DNA of 64,000 nucleotides from Nodularia sp. NIES-3585 (GCF_002218065.1 NZ_BDUB01000001.1:3660737-3724736), one strand, 5' to 3'; positions 17,699 to 27,340 are shown, counted from the stretch's first letter. Notes: generated by a model from the sequence alone, not told the origin. Numbers and translations: made by a program.

Positions 17699-18052
17699 GT
17701 TTAAAGTTACTTCGATATTTCCAATTGTTACTATTTGTCGCTTTTTATAACCATGTTTTTGTGTGTTTGTGCTTCTCCATCTTTGTGTTTGAGTAACAGA
17801 GTAGTCAAGAATCTTCGGTGATATGGAAAGATTATATAATAAAAGAGCCATACATTGTCCAGCTAAAATGAGTGCCTGAACTCTAATTTCTTCTTCTCGC
17901 TCTTTGAGCTTTTTTCCATCCCATTCTGGGATATTCCCAAAATCTAAAAGTTTTGTAACATTTGATTGAAAAGTTTTTATTGATTTATTTAAATCAAGAG
18001 TTGCACATATATTTTTTGTCATAAAAGGCAGATATTCCCTATCTGAAAACAC
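17699..18052 (-). pseudogene. ISKra4-like transposase, N-terminal part only
   Basis: About 118 residues with LDLNKSIKTFQSNVTKLLDF, EREEEIRVQALILAGQ and TNTQKHGYKKRQIVTIGN, clearly similar to the protein encoded at 42183-43004. The frame runs into the IS66 end (VTVQGG is encoded by that end) and stops at 17636. No catalytic residues remain. Confidence 0.75.
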
Positions 18053-18215
18053 TATTTAAAAGGAATTTTACCTTTTTTTGTCGTCATTACAGAACAGATA
18101 GGAAGTTTTTATGTATTTATACGTAGCATTAAGTAATAAATTTATTTTTGTACTGAAAAGAGGTTATTGGCGATCGCTACTTTTTGATCCGACTTCACAA
18201 AATCGCGTTGCTCCC
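17699..18215 (-). mobile_element. Truncated ISKra4-like element, copy 1
   Basis: Contains the N-terminal part of an ISKra4-type transposase and, upstream of it, an end-like sequence with CACAAAATCGCGTTGCTCCC at 18196-18215. The same 20 bp stand at the corresponding place of copy 2 (43214-43233). A shared GGAAT..TACCTTTTTTT block lies between. The 3' half is lost where the IS66 remnant begins at 17698. Confidence 0.7.
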
Positions 18216-18323
18216 ATTAGTAAGAGTGTTTGTGCCGTTAGTTGCTGTTGGGAACACCATTGGTCAAATTCGGAGGAGTTCATTGAGGCTTATCCCTCAA
18301 ATGTTTGATGTTCCTCAATTATA

Positions 18324-18386
18324 TCTTCCTTCTTCCTTCTTCCTTCTTCCTTGTTCTGCCCTCTGCCCTCTGCCTTCTGCCTTGCC
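18324..18386. repeat. Heptamer array (TCTTCCT)4 grading into CCCTCTG units
   Basis: Nine consecutive 7-bp units: four tcttcct, then tgttctg, two ccctctg, ccttctg and ccttgcc. It lies in the 18216-18508 spacer between the ISKra4-like remnant and the AAA+ gene that ends the CIS cluster. No gene is seen in that spacer. Confidence 0.85.
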
Positions 18387-18508
18387 CCAAGCAAGATCAC
18401 CAAAAGCTGACAAGACCCATAATGTGGTTTCAAAAATGGCTTGTTTGCAGTTTTAACGATTTATGTTTGCAGTTCGCTACACCTAACCGCGCAGCTACGC
18501 CAGTCACA

Positions 18509-20671
18509 CTATCGCCAATCGACATATTGACCTAAATCTCTATCCCTCAGAATTTGTCCCCTTTTCTGATACTCCCGACGCATGGATCGAATTAAGTGTA
18601 CCATCTCAATTACTCCCCCGTCATCTGCGGCTAAAAAAGCTGCTGTCAGAACAATATTGCGAATATTAGCCCCTGTAGTTTCAAAATTATTTGCCAGAAA
18701 CTCTAAATCCAAGTCGGGGCTACAGGGGGCATTTTCAGGAATAATTCTTTGCCAAATTAAATGACGATTATTTGCATCCGGTGGGTAAAATTCAATAATA
18801 AATCGGAGTCGTCGCTCAAAAGCTTCGTCCATATTACTCCGGAGATTGGTAGTTAAAATGGCGATACCTTCGTATTCTTCCATTTTTTGCAACAGATAAC
18901 CTACTTCAATATTGGCATAGCGATCGCGCGCATCTTGCACTTCAGAACGTTTGCCAAATAAAGCATCTGCTTCATCAAAAAACAGAATAGCGTTAGAATT
19001 GCTGGCAGCAGTAAAAATGCGATTCAGGTTTTTCTCTGTTTCACCAATGTATTTACTAACTATTTGAGATAAATCAATTTTATAAAGGTCTAGTTGCAGT
19101 TCATTGGCTATTACCTCCGCCGCCATAGTTTTACCCGTACCAGAAACACCAGAAAATAGAACATTTAAACCTTTGCCTAAAGATAATTTATCGGCAAAAC
19201 CCCATTTTTGATGGACTAAATCTCGATATTGAGCTTCTTTGCAAATTTCTCGGAGTTGTGTTAGTTGATTGGGGTGCAGTATGATGTCTTCCCACGTATA
19301 TTTTGGGGCAATTTTTCGGGCTAGAGTTGTAAAATTATGACCAGATTGATCGCGGGCGGCACTACATAAGTTAAAAAATAAAGGTAGTGCTGTTTCTGTT
19401 TTCAGGTGGCTATTGTCTTGACTATTTTTGCTTGAGCCTATTTGTTGCCAACGCATAGTATTATTCGCAGTAGCGACAGCATTAGCAATTTGGTCTGGAG
19501 TCAGACGAAAGCGATCGCTCAATATATCTAACTCTCCATCCTCAAGAGTAATCTGGGCTGCTTGCAGGTAACTTTGCCAAAATTCTCGGCGTTGACTAGA
19601 CTCAGGAACTGTAAAGGGAACTGTAATTAACCCAGTTGCACCCGTAGCTGTGGGTATCCAATTTTGTATCCCGGAGATGATGGTAATACTGTGATTTTTC
19701 TCTAGTTCTCTGAGGAAGGATTGATAAAGAATTTGATGATCTTGAAGGTAGAGAACATCGAAGTTATCTAGATACAGCAAACGATTAAAAAACCAGGCTT
19801 CTCGCCATAAAAGTTGCAGTTTTTCCTCAAAGTTGGCTTTATCCTCTACCATCTTGGCTAAATCGGCGATTAACAAAGGAACTTCCAAGGTTTTGGCGAG
19901 AGTTTGGGCGGTGTGGCGTTTACCTGTGCTATCAGTTCCTTGAAAATAAAGCAGTAGGGGTTGTTGTTTTTCCCAGTCTTGTTTCACCAAGGCTTCAAGA
20001 GATGTTTGTACATCTGCTTTGAGATATAAAGTATCAGAAAATAGGACTGATTCTAGTAGTTGACAACAATCAGTAAGTCGGGAATCTAATCCGGGTTGAT
20101 GCAATAGCAATCTCACCACTTGGGAGTCGAGGATGAGACGATGTGAAAGGAGTGTTGATGGCTGATGAGAAGATTCTGGGTAAAGATGGAGCAGACGGTG
20201 GTTAATTAGGGGTGCGTTAGTAGCAAAGTGCTGACGGCGTGATAGCTTTTCGGGAATGGTAGCACAGAGCAAGTTTAAGACCATATCTACAGTCGGTCTT
20301 TTGCTGCTCATCTCATCTTGGAGATAAGCATACACCCGTTCATAGTGACGATCTAATTCTGGTGCGAGGGAAATAGCTAGTATATCTAAGTCGAAATCAG
20401 ATAAGCTAAAAGTTTTTTGCAACCATGCTAAGAGGGAATCTGAGCGAATTTGAATTGATGTTTGTTCTGATGATATATTAGTTTGCTGCAACCATGAAAC
20501 ACCTAGTTCTCCCTCTGATTTCTGGTGTGTTTGGAGAACAGAAATAGCTTGTTGGATTAACCGATCTAATCGCAGTAGGAGAGGTTGCAACCCATTTAAA
20601 TCAGGACTAATTTCTACTGTTTGGGAGATGGGTTTGGTGAATATCTGCGCTCCTTCTACTATTGAATCCAC
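18509..20671 (-). CDS. CIS-associated AAA+ ATPase (Afp15/Pvc15-like)
   Basis: A 720-residue cytoplasmic protein. An N-terminal helical/winged-helix region (1-220) precedes a degenerate first ATPase module (GTDSTGKR near 243, with LYLDNFDVLYL in place of Walker B). A canonical AAA+ module follows, with Walker A GVSGTGKT near 507, Walker B FFDEADALFG near 563 and sensor/arginine-finger residues in TTNLRSNMDEAFERRLRF. In extracellular CIS clusters this ATPase is needed for assembly, perhaps for cargo loading. It is the last gene of the cluster, 275 bp after the cargo gene. Confidence 0.9.
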   Translation of the reverse strand: MDSIVEGAQIFTKPISQTVEISPDLNGLQPLLLRLDRLIQQAISVLQTHQKSEGELGVSWLQQTNISSEQTSIQIRSDSLLAWLQKTFSLSDFDLDILAISLAPELDRHYERVYAYLQDEMSSKRPTVDMVLNLLCATIPEKLSRRQHFATNAPLINHRLLHLYPESSHQPSTLLSHRLILDSQVVRLLLHQPGLDSRLTDCCQLLESVLFSDTLYLKADVQTSLEALVKQDWEKQQPLLLYFQGTDSTGKRHTAQTLAKTLEVPLLIADLAKMVEDKANFEEKLQLLWREAWFFNRLLYLDNFDVLYLQDHQILYQSFLRELEKNHSITIISGIQNWIPTATGATGLITVPFTVPESSQRREFWQSYLQAAQITLEDGELDILSDRFRLTPDQIANAVATANNTMRWQQIGSSKNSQDNSHLKTETALPLFFNLCSAARDQSGHNFTTLARKIAPKYTWEDIILHPNQLTQLREICKEAQYRDLVHQKWGFADKLSLGKGLNVLFSGVSGTGKTMAAEVIANELQLDLYKIDLSQIVSKYIGETEKNLNRIFTAASNSNAILFFDEADALFGKRSEVQDARDRYANIEVGYLLQKMEEYEGIAILTTNLRSNMDEAFERRLRFIIEFYPPDANNRHLIWQRIIPENAPCSPDLDLEFLANNFETTGANIRNIVLTAAFLAADDGGVIEMVHLIRSMRREYQKRGQILRDRDLGQYVDWR

Positions 20672-20946
20672 GGGATCATCCTTGAGTAATATATGAAAAT
20701 GGAACAGAGTTTTTGGGCGATGGTTACGTCCGCCACAGGCATCACACTTTTACAAAAAATCAAAGCAAAAACTTGATGTAAGGTGTTTTAGACGTTTGCG
20801 CTTGAATTTATCATAAGATATTTCAAGGTTGATGACGTAATGCACCTTGATTGCTTAGGTTGGTTCAACCAAGTAATGCACACTACACGACGGATATTTT
20901 ATCCTGACTTTTCACGGGATGTGGAAAAGGCGATTTTAACGTTTTC

Positions 20947-22761
20947 TCAAGCCCTGATTTTTTCGTTGGCTATTGTCATTGCATGATGCTCTTTCTTTGC
21001 AGCTAATGCCTTTCTTATAAATTCCTCGTCGCCACCGCTGTGCTTTATCTCCTCCTCAAAAACGTAGTCGATCAAATTCGTTACTTCTTGGTCGGTGGTT
21101 TTCAAGCCATTTTTGTTGGTTTGGTCGGTAGCCCTCTTAAAGACACGAAAGGGCCCATGACTCTGGGGGCCGATTTCACCTACCTCGAATTCCTTTCCTA
21201 CTTCTCCCCCTGACGGTGTTTTTGTGGCCACATCAAGCCATTTCTTGGTTTGCTCATAGGATCGACCGTGATAACCGGTGAGCTCATTGAACCATGCCTT
21301 GTTATGGTCTGCCTTGGCGAGAGATTTTACCTTAGCATTGAAATTCTTTGCATATTTTTGGCGTAGTAACATCTCTGATTCCAGCAGTGGCTCATCTGAT
21401 TTCTTCAGTGGCTCATCTGATTCCTGCATCGTCCCAATGCTCTGGTTTTCGGGAAGCGCCCCTGTATTCCCACCGCGGGTGTAACTGATGAGTTTGTCGC
21501 TGAAATTATCCGCATAGTCTTGTAGGTGAACACTCGGCCCAACCTTCGCATCCAATACGATCCCTTTTCGCGTGCCGCCGATGTAAGACTTCGTGAGATC
21601 AACCATATTGTATATATGGTGTGGCGAGGGTTCACCTTCTTCCGGTATTGCCTTTAGCCATTTCCTCAGTATCGACCGCGCGTCACTGAGCAACGCCTTG
21701 GGGTTCGTGTCGCCAACTACGTTGTCGTCCATACCAAGGATTTCTTCCAATTGGATAAGCTCTGCGTCGTCTTGTTCTAGCCCCAAAGAGCCTAAGGTGT
21801 GAGAAACAACACCGGCGAAGGGATAGGAGTAGATATTGACCTCGTGACCTAGCGCTCTCCAGCAGTAGAGGTTGAATTTCTCCAAGGGACCAAACGGGTG
21901 GTTGCCCAGCCATACGTAATTGATGATCAATGGGGTTCTCTTTGGTGGGTGCTGCTTTTTGGGCTTCGTGTTTGCGCCAAAATTGCGCTTGGGCTTCATT
22001 TGTATTACTTCTACACCTCCTATTGGGGTGACTTGATGTGGACTCAGCCCATCGACAATCAGACTCTGTCCCGCTCTACTCTTGGACTCAAACGCCTTTT
22101 GCCGAAAAGAACCCATCCTATTCGCCTTCCCCCCCATCACATCAGCCTCTTTCTCCAAGCCCTCATCATCATTCACATTCACATTCCCCTTCATCTGCAT
22201 GGTCGGTTTCACGCGCCCTTGCTTTTGCTGGACAACGTGCCAAGCTTCATGGGGTAAATGTTGCTCTTGTCCTGGTGCAATATGAATATCTGTCCCCTGA
22301 GTATATGCCAACGCCTTTAAGTGCGCGGGTTTAGAGGAATTGTAGTGAACCCTCACATCATCTATACCTATCCCGGAGAGGTTTTCTATCCCGGCTTTGA
22401 GATTATTTGGTAATCGCGTCTGATTTTCTGGCTGCACCTGTGACACACCAAGATCATCTTTTGCTTTCGCCTGTATTGGTGCGCCAACTTGCCCAGAATC
22501 ACCCAAAAGTTGGGCGGAAATTCCCTGAAATTCAGGAACCCACTGGGTTTGCTTTCCTGCCAAAATCGCCCGTGTTGACCTAGAACCAATCGCACTCTCT
22601 AACTGCTGTTTCTCATGGTCACTAACGCTATTTGGGTCTTCTTGCACTCTCTGCACAACTGAAGACAAAGACCCACAACTAGGACTAGGGGAAATCTCTG
22701 GACTGATGGGCGTTGACCGCAGAGAAGGTGAAGCTTTTGGTGATACTTGCTTTCGGTACAT
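20947..22761 (-). CDS. DUF4157 CIS cargo/toxin with glycosyltransferase-like C-terminus
   Basis: A 604-residue protein. Residues 1-115 form a Ser/Pro/Gln-rich leader. Residues 116-210 form a DUF4157 domain with zincin-like HEAWH at 171-175, common in CIS-loaded effectors. Residues 276-440 begin PLIINYVWLGNHPFGPLEKF and contain LLSDARSILRKWLK and GIVLDAKVGPS, resembling TcdA/TcdB-type or Gly_transf_sug GT-A folds; the DxD metal motif would be D404-A-K406. Residues 440-604 are Lys/Glu-rich and unassigned. The C-terminal coding part looks richer in G+C than its neighbours, as expected for a swapped toxin module. It lies between CIS structural genes and the ATPase, so it is probably the payload. 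Confidence 0.8.
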   Translation of the reverse strand: MYRKQVSPKASPSLRSTPISPEISPSPSCGSLSSVVQRVQEDPNSVSDHEKQQLESAIGSRSTRAILAGKQTQWVPEFQGISAQLLGDSGQVGAPIQAKAKDDLGVSQVQPENQTRLPNNLKAGIENLSGIGIDDVRVHYNSSKPAHLKALAYTQGTDIHIAPGQEQHLPHEAWHVVQQKQGRVKPTMQMKGNVNVNDDEGLEKEADVMGGKANRMGSFRQKAFESKSRAGQSLIVDGLSPHQVTPIGGVEVIQMKPKRNFGANTKPKKQHPPKRTPLIINYVWLGNHPFGPLEKFNLYCWRALGHEVNIYSYPFAGVVSHTLGSLGLEQDDAELIQLEEILGMDDNVVGDTNPKALLSDARSILRKWLKAIPEEGEPSPHHIYNMVDLTKSYIGGTRKGIVLDAKVGPSVHLQDYADNFSDKLISYTRGGNTGALPENQSIGTMQESDEPLKKSDEPLLESEMLLRQKYAKNFNAKVKSLAKADHNKAWFNELTGYHGRSYEQTKKWLDVATKTPSGGEVGKEFEVGEIGPQSHGPFRVFKRATDQTNKNGLKTTDQEVTNLIDYVFEEEIKHSGGDEEFIRKALAAKKEHHAMTIANEKIRA

Positions 22762-22837
22762 GGTTTATCTCCTGCATCCGGCTAGGAATAATTGATATTG
22801 ATGATTGAGAAAAGCTTTTGGTGTAAATACTACACCA

Positions 22838-23041
22838 TTAACCGACCTCTACTTCTGGGGTATTTTCAGCTTCTTGACTGACTTTGCTGATTTCTTCTTC
22901 CAGAATTTGAATTGCGCCACTAATCCGCAGTAAAGTATCACGCAAATTGGCTTGTTTTGTTTCCAATTCTGCCATGACTTTTTGCCCTGATGCAAATTCG
23001 GTTTTGAGTTCGGCTAGGCGTTTTTCTAATTGTTCTTTCAT
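22838..23041 (-). CDS. Small coiled-coil CIS-cluster protein
   Basis: 67 residues, almost wholly a coiled coil (residues 1-53, MKEQLEKRLAELKTEF), followed by an acidic tail. Its start overlaps the stop of the PAAR-like gene by 4 bp (ATGA), so the two are translationally coupled. It could be a chaperone or trimerising piece for the tip or the cargo; no family is recognised. Confidence 0.7.
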   Translation of the reverse strand: MKEQLEKRLAELKTEFASGQKVMAELETKQANLRDTLLRISGAIQILEEEISKVSQEAENTPEVEVG

Positions 23042-23466
23042 GTTCCTTTAATTTTTATATTCATGGAAATAAATGTCCCAGTACCAGAGTATTGGGGGGT
23101 AGCATCGGGAATTGGACTAGGTACAGAAGGTTGTTGTGCGGGAACCATGACTTGAAATTTAGCTGTAAATGATCCACCTTTTAGCAATACAGGTTTACCA
23201 CCCGATTTGGTCTTTTTAGCTTTTTGGTTTCCAGCCAGAGATTGAATAGAGAGTATCCCCACTCCAGGGATACTATATTGGGGAGTCATGTAAGTACAAC
23301 CAGGGACGATGACTTTTTTTTCATCGCCATCCACACAAACCAGTTTTTGATTAATTTTATCCTTACCTATGCCAATTAAATCTCCTGGACGTACGGTGAC
23401 AATTGCTTGTCCGAAGGTGGGGTTAAACATGGCTTTATCGCCAGTGATGAGAATGAAGTCAGACAT
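23038..23466 (-). CDS. PAAR-like spike-tip or cargo-adaptor candidate
   Basis: A 142-residue, glycine- and beta-rich protein. It starts DFILITGDKAMFNPTFGQ and contains VPGCTYMTPQYSIPGVG and GKPVLLKGGSFTAKFQV. Loop-strand repeats ending in Gly and a Pro/Ser linker near residue 115 resemble DUF4280/PAAR-like tip proteins. No other spike-tip gene is visible in the cluster, so this is the best candidate for the gp5.4/Afp10 role. That is inference from position and composition. Confidence 0.6.
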   Translation of the reverse strand: MSDFILITGDKAMFNPTFGQAIVTVRPGDLIGIGKDKINQKLVCVDGDEKKVIVPGCTYMTPQYSIPGVGILSIQSLAGNQKAKKTKSGGKPVLLKGGSFTAKFQVMVPAQQPSVPSPIPDATPQYSGTGTFISMNIKIKGT

Positions 23467-23553
23467 TATTTGGTGATAGTAATCAAGGATTTTTAGAAAT
23501 GAGTAATGACAATTTTCTGATGTTAAGTAGGTGGGCGTGAAATAACCAATTGT

Positions 23554-25218
23554 TTATTTAAATGCCGCTCTAAAAGTAACCCCGTCTAAAGAAAACCACC
23601 CACTATTTCCAGAATGTACTAAGACTTGTCCATCAGTGTAAATATCAAGCCTACCTATTGTGTTTTCCTTAGTTTGAACAGCTTGAAGTTCTCGATTAGA
23701 TGGTCGATAACCAACAGGGAGCAAAAAGATAGTAGTAGTGGTGCTTCCATTCTTAACTAAACCTCTGAGGTGAACTATCCCCAAACTATCTTTGAAATAT
23801 CCAGCAGGGTTATAGGTGTTATCATAGTTAACCCAACCATTCTTTAATGTTGGTGTTTGCCATGCTTCTTGCTCTAATATTGTTTGTCCTCCTTTGACTT
23901 CTAGTTTTGCTGCTGGATTATTTGTGCCAATACCGACACCACCAGAAGGCATCAAGGCAATATGGTCATGGACATCATTTGATATACCAATTTCTAAAGT
24001 TAACTGTTCTTTGAATCCTGCTGGTAATAATGGACTAGATAAGTCAGTAAAGCGTGAGTAATAGCGTATCCAAGCTGCATCACCACCACCACCACCAGGA
24101 TTTGTGGGGAACATAATACCGTTATTTCCAGTATTACCAAAACTTGGTGTAATCGCACCATTTATTGTTAAATTACCGTTTTCATATATCGTCAACTTGT
24201 GACTGTCAACTCCATTTAAGGAGAAAGAAAAAGAGCCATTCTTACGAACTCCAACATCCCAGTAAGAACCTTCTGAGCTTCCTCCACTACGTCCATAACG
24301 GATGGAAGCTCTATTTTGATTTTCTCTCCAAGTAACATGGGGATTAGATAACATAATGCCTGCTGCTCCACCCGCACCAATGGTTAAATACTTCCTATCT
24401 TTATCTCCCCATTCCGATGTCGTAGTTACGACCAATTTATGCCATGAATCTGCACCACCAGTGTTAACTGTTAAACTACCTTTTATACTAAGGTCTCCAT
24501 TAATTAAACCAGAGGTAATTTTATCAGCCGATAAATTCGGAATTCTGTCAACGCTTAATATTCCAGAAGTAATATTGCCTGTATCTATATTGCCTGAAAT
24601 TGTACCAGTTACAGTTAAATTAGCATCAATTTTTAAACTACCTGATAAAACTGCTAAGTTAGGATTGGCGTTTCCTCCAGAACGAAGAGTTAAAGCTTGA
24701 CTATTAGAATTTGGTAAGGATAAACCTGAATATTCCCGAATGTTAGCATCAAGAGTAATATTATCGCCAGAAATTACCAATTTTGCTAATTTTATCGAAT
24801 TTGCAGGAGTTGTTGATCCAAATTCCAATTTGGGATTTTCTCTCCAACGGGTATAGCTATCGGCGACACCTTCTTGCTGTTGAACTTGTTTCTCTTCAAA
24901 ATATTGAATATAAAGTTCACCGTCTGTAATATTATTAAAATCAGAAAATCTTGTACCTGCTTTATCTTTGAAAACAATCAGATTTCCCTTACTATCTATA
25001 GCCGAACCAGATTTAATTAGTACAGCTTTTTCACCTTGAATAACTTCAACTTCCAGCCCTTCAATAATTCCGGAAACATGAAGATTCTGATTGTAGTAGC
25101 GTTGGCGATCGCTCAAATATTTATGTTGCAGTTCAAAATCATTTTTTAATAGATATTGTCCGGCAAAATAGTTGGGGTGTTCGGTCGCAAAGTAAGTAAA
25201 ATCGGTAGTTTCTGGCAT
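23554..25218 (-). CDS. CIS tail fibre / receptor-binding protein
   Basis: A 554-residue fibre-like protein. The N-terminal 1-130 (HPNYFAGQYLLKNDFELQHKYL) probably anchors to the baseplate. Residues 170-260 have short repeated Gly/Asn/Thr/Ser-rich strands (DANLTVTGTISGNI, SADKITSGLINGD, LSIKGSLTVNTG), as in trimeric phage fibres. The C-terminus (about 450-554) is a phage-tail-type domain with PVGYRPSNRELQAV. It corresponds by position to Afp13/Pvc13 and should decide which surface the particle binds. Confidence 0.82.
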   Translation of the reverse strand: MPETTDFTYFATEHPNYFAGQYLLKNDFELQHKYLSDRQRYYNQNLHVSGIIEGLEVEVIQGEKAVLIKSGSAIDSKGNLIVFKDKAGTRFSDFNNITDGELYIQYFEEKQVQQQEGVADSYTRWRENPKLEFGSTTPANSIKLAKLVISGDNITLDANIREYSGLSLPNSNSQALTLRSGGNANPNLAVLSGSLKIDANLTVTGTISGNIDTGNITSGILSVDRIPNLSADKITSGLINGDLSIKGSLTVNTGGADSWHKLVVTTTSEWGDKDRKYLTIGAGGAAGIMLSNPHVTWRENQNRASIRYGRSGGSSEGSYWDVGVRKNGSFSFSLNGVDSHKLTIYENGNLTINGAITPSFGNTGNNGIMFPTNPGGGGGDAAWIRYYSRFTDLSSPLLPAGFKEQLTLEIGISNDVHDHIALMPSGGVGIGTNNPAAKLEVKGGQTILEQEAWQTPTLKNGWVNYDNTYNPAGYFKDSLGIVHLRGLVKNGSTTTTIFLLPVGYRPSNRELQAVQTKENTIGRLDIYTDGQVLVHSGNSGWFSLDGVTFRAAFK

Positions 25219-25233
25219 ATTTGCTCCTGAATT

Positions 25234-26325
25234 TTAGTTTAATAATTGACTTGTTGTTCCCAAAATGGTGGGAATTGTTTCACCGGGGATGATTTCTCCT
25301 GTTTCATTTTGACGACAAATTTGCAAAATCTGATAAGGAGGAATAGCAGCTAAATTAAATGGTTGTCTTAGCACTTCATAAGTAGATAAAATCTGATTAA
25401 TATTTAAACTAACTTGAACAATTACTTGACCGGAAATTTCCACATTATTGAGACTTTTAATTGTCACTTCTAATTGGTGGAAATTTTGAATAAATTCTTG
25501 AGTGTCAAGAGTGCGCTTAATTGTAATTTGATTATTGGCTATGATAGTTTCTGGCGTGAATAAATGATAATCAGAAAAATCATCTTTGAGACGTAGTGTG
25601 ATTTTATTGAGTAAATCTGAGGTAATTTCCTGAGGTTGGGTAATTTCAATGATTGCTTCGAGTTCTAAATTTTCAACAAGGGCAAAATTTTCATTTTGTG
25701 GAGATGCAAATAAATTCACAGGAAAAGCAACGCGCGATTGTTGCGTCATCTGCATCGTTGGTACAAGAATTTTTAGGGCATAAAATGTTTGTGCGGGCTT
25801 TTCTCGGTCAATAATCGCTTTAGCAATTTTAGCCTGTCGCCAATATTTATCAGGGTCACGATCTGTGAGAGTGAGTTGAACTTGAAAATAATTAGGAAAA
25901 TTATCAAATTGGTCGAAGACTTCGACGTTTTCCCCAAATCCTGAAGATTTTAAATAGAGTTTAAGAACTTCAATTAATCCAGTTTTTGTTCCTCGCAGAC
26001 GATAGAGTTTGACAATTTTCTGAATAAATGCTCTTTTAACCTCTTCTTTCCAATCATCTCGTAAACTTAAGGCTACCCAACCTGCTAACCAAGGTAAAAA
26101 TTCCTCTGGTGTTTCTTGAGGATCAAAATAAAGATGAATATTAGCAATTATTTCTTCTAATCCTGGGAAGTTTTGAGTTTGGGCTGTAATAATTTGCTCT
26201 TTACTAGGAGTTTTATCCAGTCCACTCAGAATTCTTTCAAATGCCAGCAAAAACTGGCTAATAAAAACATCTTCCTGGAGAATTGCAGGTAGGTATTGCT
26301 GATAGCTAGATTTCTTTACGTTCAT
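25234..26325 (-). CDS. Phage tail protein I-like baseplate component
   Basis: A 363-residue protein. It starts YQQYLPAILQED and contains FLPWLAGWVALSLRDDW and KLYRLRGTKTGLIEVLKLY, the signature of P2 gpI-like tail proteins found in CIS baseplates. Its start overlaps the preceding baseplate-J gene by 20 bp. Residues 230-363 have a beta-rich, carbohydrate-binding-like look and may hold the fibre. Confidence 0.85.
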   Translation of the reverse strand: MNVKKSSYQQYLPAILQEDVFISQFLLAFERILSGLDKTPSKEQIITAQTQNFPGLEEIIANIHLYFDPQETPEEFLPWLAGWVALSLRDDWKEEVKRAFIQKIVKLYRLRGTKTGLIEVLKLYLKSSGFGENVEVFDQFDNFPNYFQVQLTLTDRDPDKYWRQAKIAKAIIDREKPAQTFYALKILVPTMQMTQQSRVAFPVNLFASPQNENFALVENLELEAIIEITQPQEITSDLLNKITLRLKDDFSDYHLFTPETIIANNQITIKRTLDTQEFIQNFHQLEVTIKSLNNVEISGQVIVQVSLNINQILSTYEVLRQPFNLAAIPPYQILQICRQNETGEIIPGETIPTILGTTSQLLN

Positions 26326-27259
26326 TGCCGACTTCTACCAACATTTTAAATGTACTAGTTTCGATATTGATTTTAACTAATTCATGATCTGCTAAATTAA
26401 TCTCAGGTTGAGATATATCTTCTGGAGATTTAATTTGCAGGTTTTTTACATAATCCACACCCTCTAAATCATCGAATAACTTATATAATTCTGATAAATA
26501 AACGCTCCTACCAAAAGGCCATCCTTTCCCCTGCCAATATTTTCCTGATTCCAGGGGGTCAAAAAATATCTTAACTTCTGCTTGTGCCAGGGTTTTAACT
26601 TTTTCTGCTTGTGCGCCATCTTCAATTACTAATTCTACTTCTAAGGCTATAGTTACATAATTAGGTTCTACAATATGCAGACGAGTGGTTAAAAGTCTGC
26701 GTTGGTCGAGAAATTTAAATAAGGCTTCAAATTGATTTGTCCCCGGATTTACTTGATTATGCTCGTCGGTTACTACAATTAAACTAATATGCCCTTGGGC
26801 AAAATTATCAGCTTTTGACTCTAAATTACGTTGTGCTAAACATTTAACTCGGGGAATTTTTAAGCCATCAAATTCTTGTGACTGATGCCAATCGAAAAGA
26901 ACTAATTTCTCAAAATCTTCTGTAGTAACGGCTCGATAAGTTTTGCGTAAATCTCCTAAAGTATTCTGAATTTGCGAGCGCAATTTGTTTTGCAGTTCCT
27001 GGTCAGAAATATTAATCGGTAACTTCCATTCTTCTCCTTTAAGTAAACTGACAAAGCTGGCATAATTATGATCAGGAATTTGATTAACTCGATAGAGAAC
27101 CATTTCGGTTAACCATGCGAATAATTCAATTAGAATAATTCCTGTATCTGTAGGATTATGATCTGTCCATTCTGGAGATTCCACCGGAATCTGAGAAATT
27201 GCTGCTTCTACTAATTCTGCATAGGTTTTATCATCGAAGTTTGGTAAGGGTAAGGTCAT
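26306..27259 (-). CDS. Baseplate J-like wedge protein (second, shorter)
   Basis: A 317-residue member of the gp6/gp7 (baseplate J) group. The N-terminus DDKTYAELVEAAISQIPVESPEWTDHNPTDTGI is shared in pattern with the large protein encoded upstream (YAEIVKQTETLVQEF). The C-terminus PFGRSVYLSELYKLFDDLEGVDYV is the usual end of this family. With the large partner it would build the baseplate wedge ring. Confidence 0.87.
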   Translation of the reverse strand: MTLPLPNFDDKTYAELVEAAISQIPVESPEWTDHNPTDTGIILIELFAWLTEMVLYRVNQIPDHNYASFVSLLKGEEWKLPINISDQELQNKLRSQIQNTLGDLRKTYRAVTTEDFEKLVLFDWHQSQEFDGLKIPRVKCLAQRNLESKADNFAQGHISLIVVTDEHNQVNPGTNQFEALFKFLDQRRLLTTRLHIVEPNYVTIALEVELVIEDGAQAEKVKTLAQAEVKIFFDPLESGKYWQGKGWPFGRSVYLSELYKLFDDLEGVDYVKNLQIKSPEDISQPEINLADHELVKINIETSTFKMLVEVGNERKEI

Positions 27260-27263
27260 AGAA

Positions 27264-27340
27264 TTTTAGATTTTAGATTTTAGATTTTAGATTTTAGATT
27301 TTAGATTTTAGATTTTAGATTTTAGATTTGGGATTTGGGA
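27264..27340. repeat. Heptamer array (TTTTAGA)9 + (TTTGGGA)2
   Basis: Nine perfect TTTTAGA units (27264-27326) and two variant units lie in the 123-bp gap between the two baseplate-J genes. This STRR array breaks the otherwise tight CIS operon. It may be prone to slippage, but lies outside coding sequence. Confidence 0.95.

Noticed and set aside
18111-18535. Plus-strand open frames across the 18.1-18.5 kb spacer
   Set aside because: They run through an IS end and the heptamer array and have no family features.
21898-22334. Plus-strand open frames opposite the DUF4157 cargo gene
   Set aside because: They mirror the cargo coding sequence. His/Ser/Pro-rich composition comes from antisense reading of Met/Gly/Trp codons.
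27264-27340. CRISPR array
   Set aside because: The units are 7 bp without spacers; this is a simple tandem repeat. No other CRISPR-like spacing was seen in the window.
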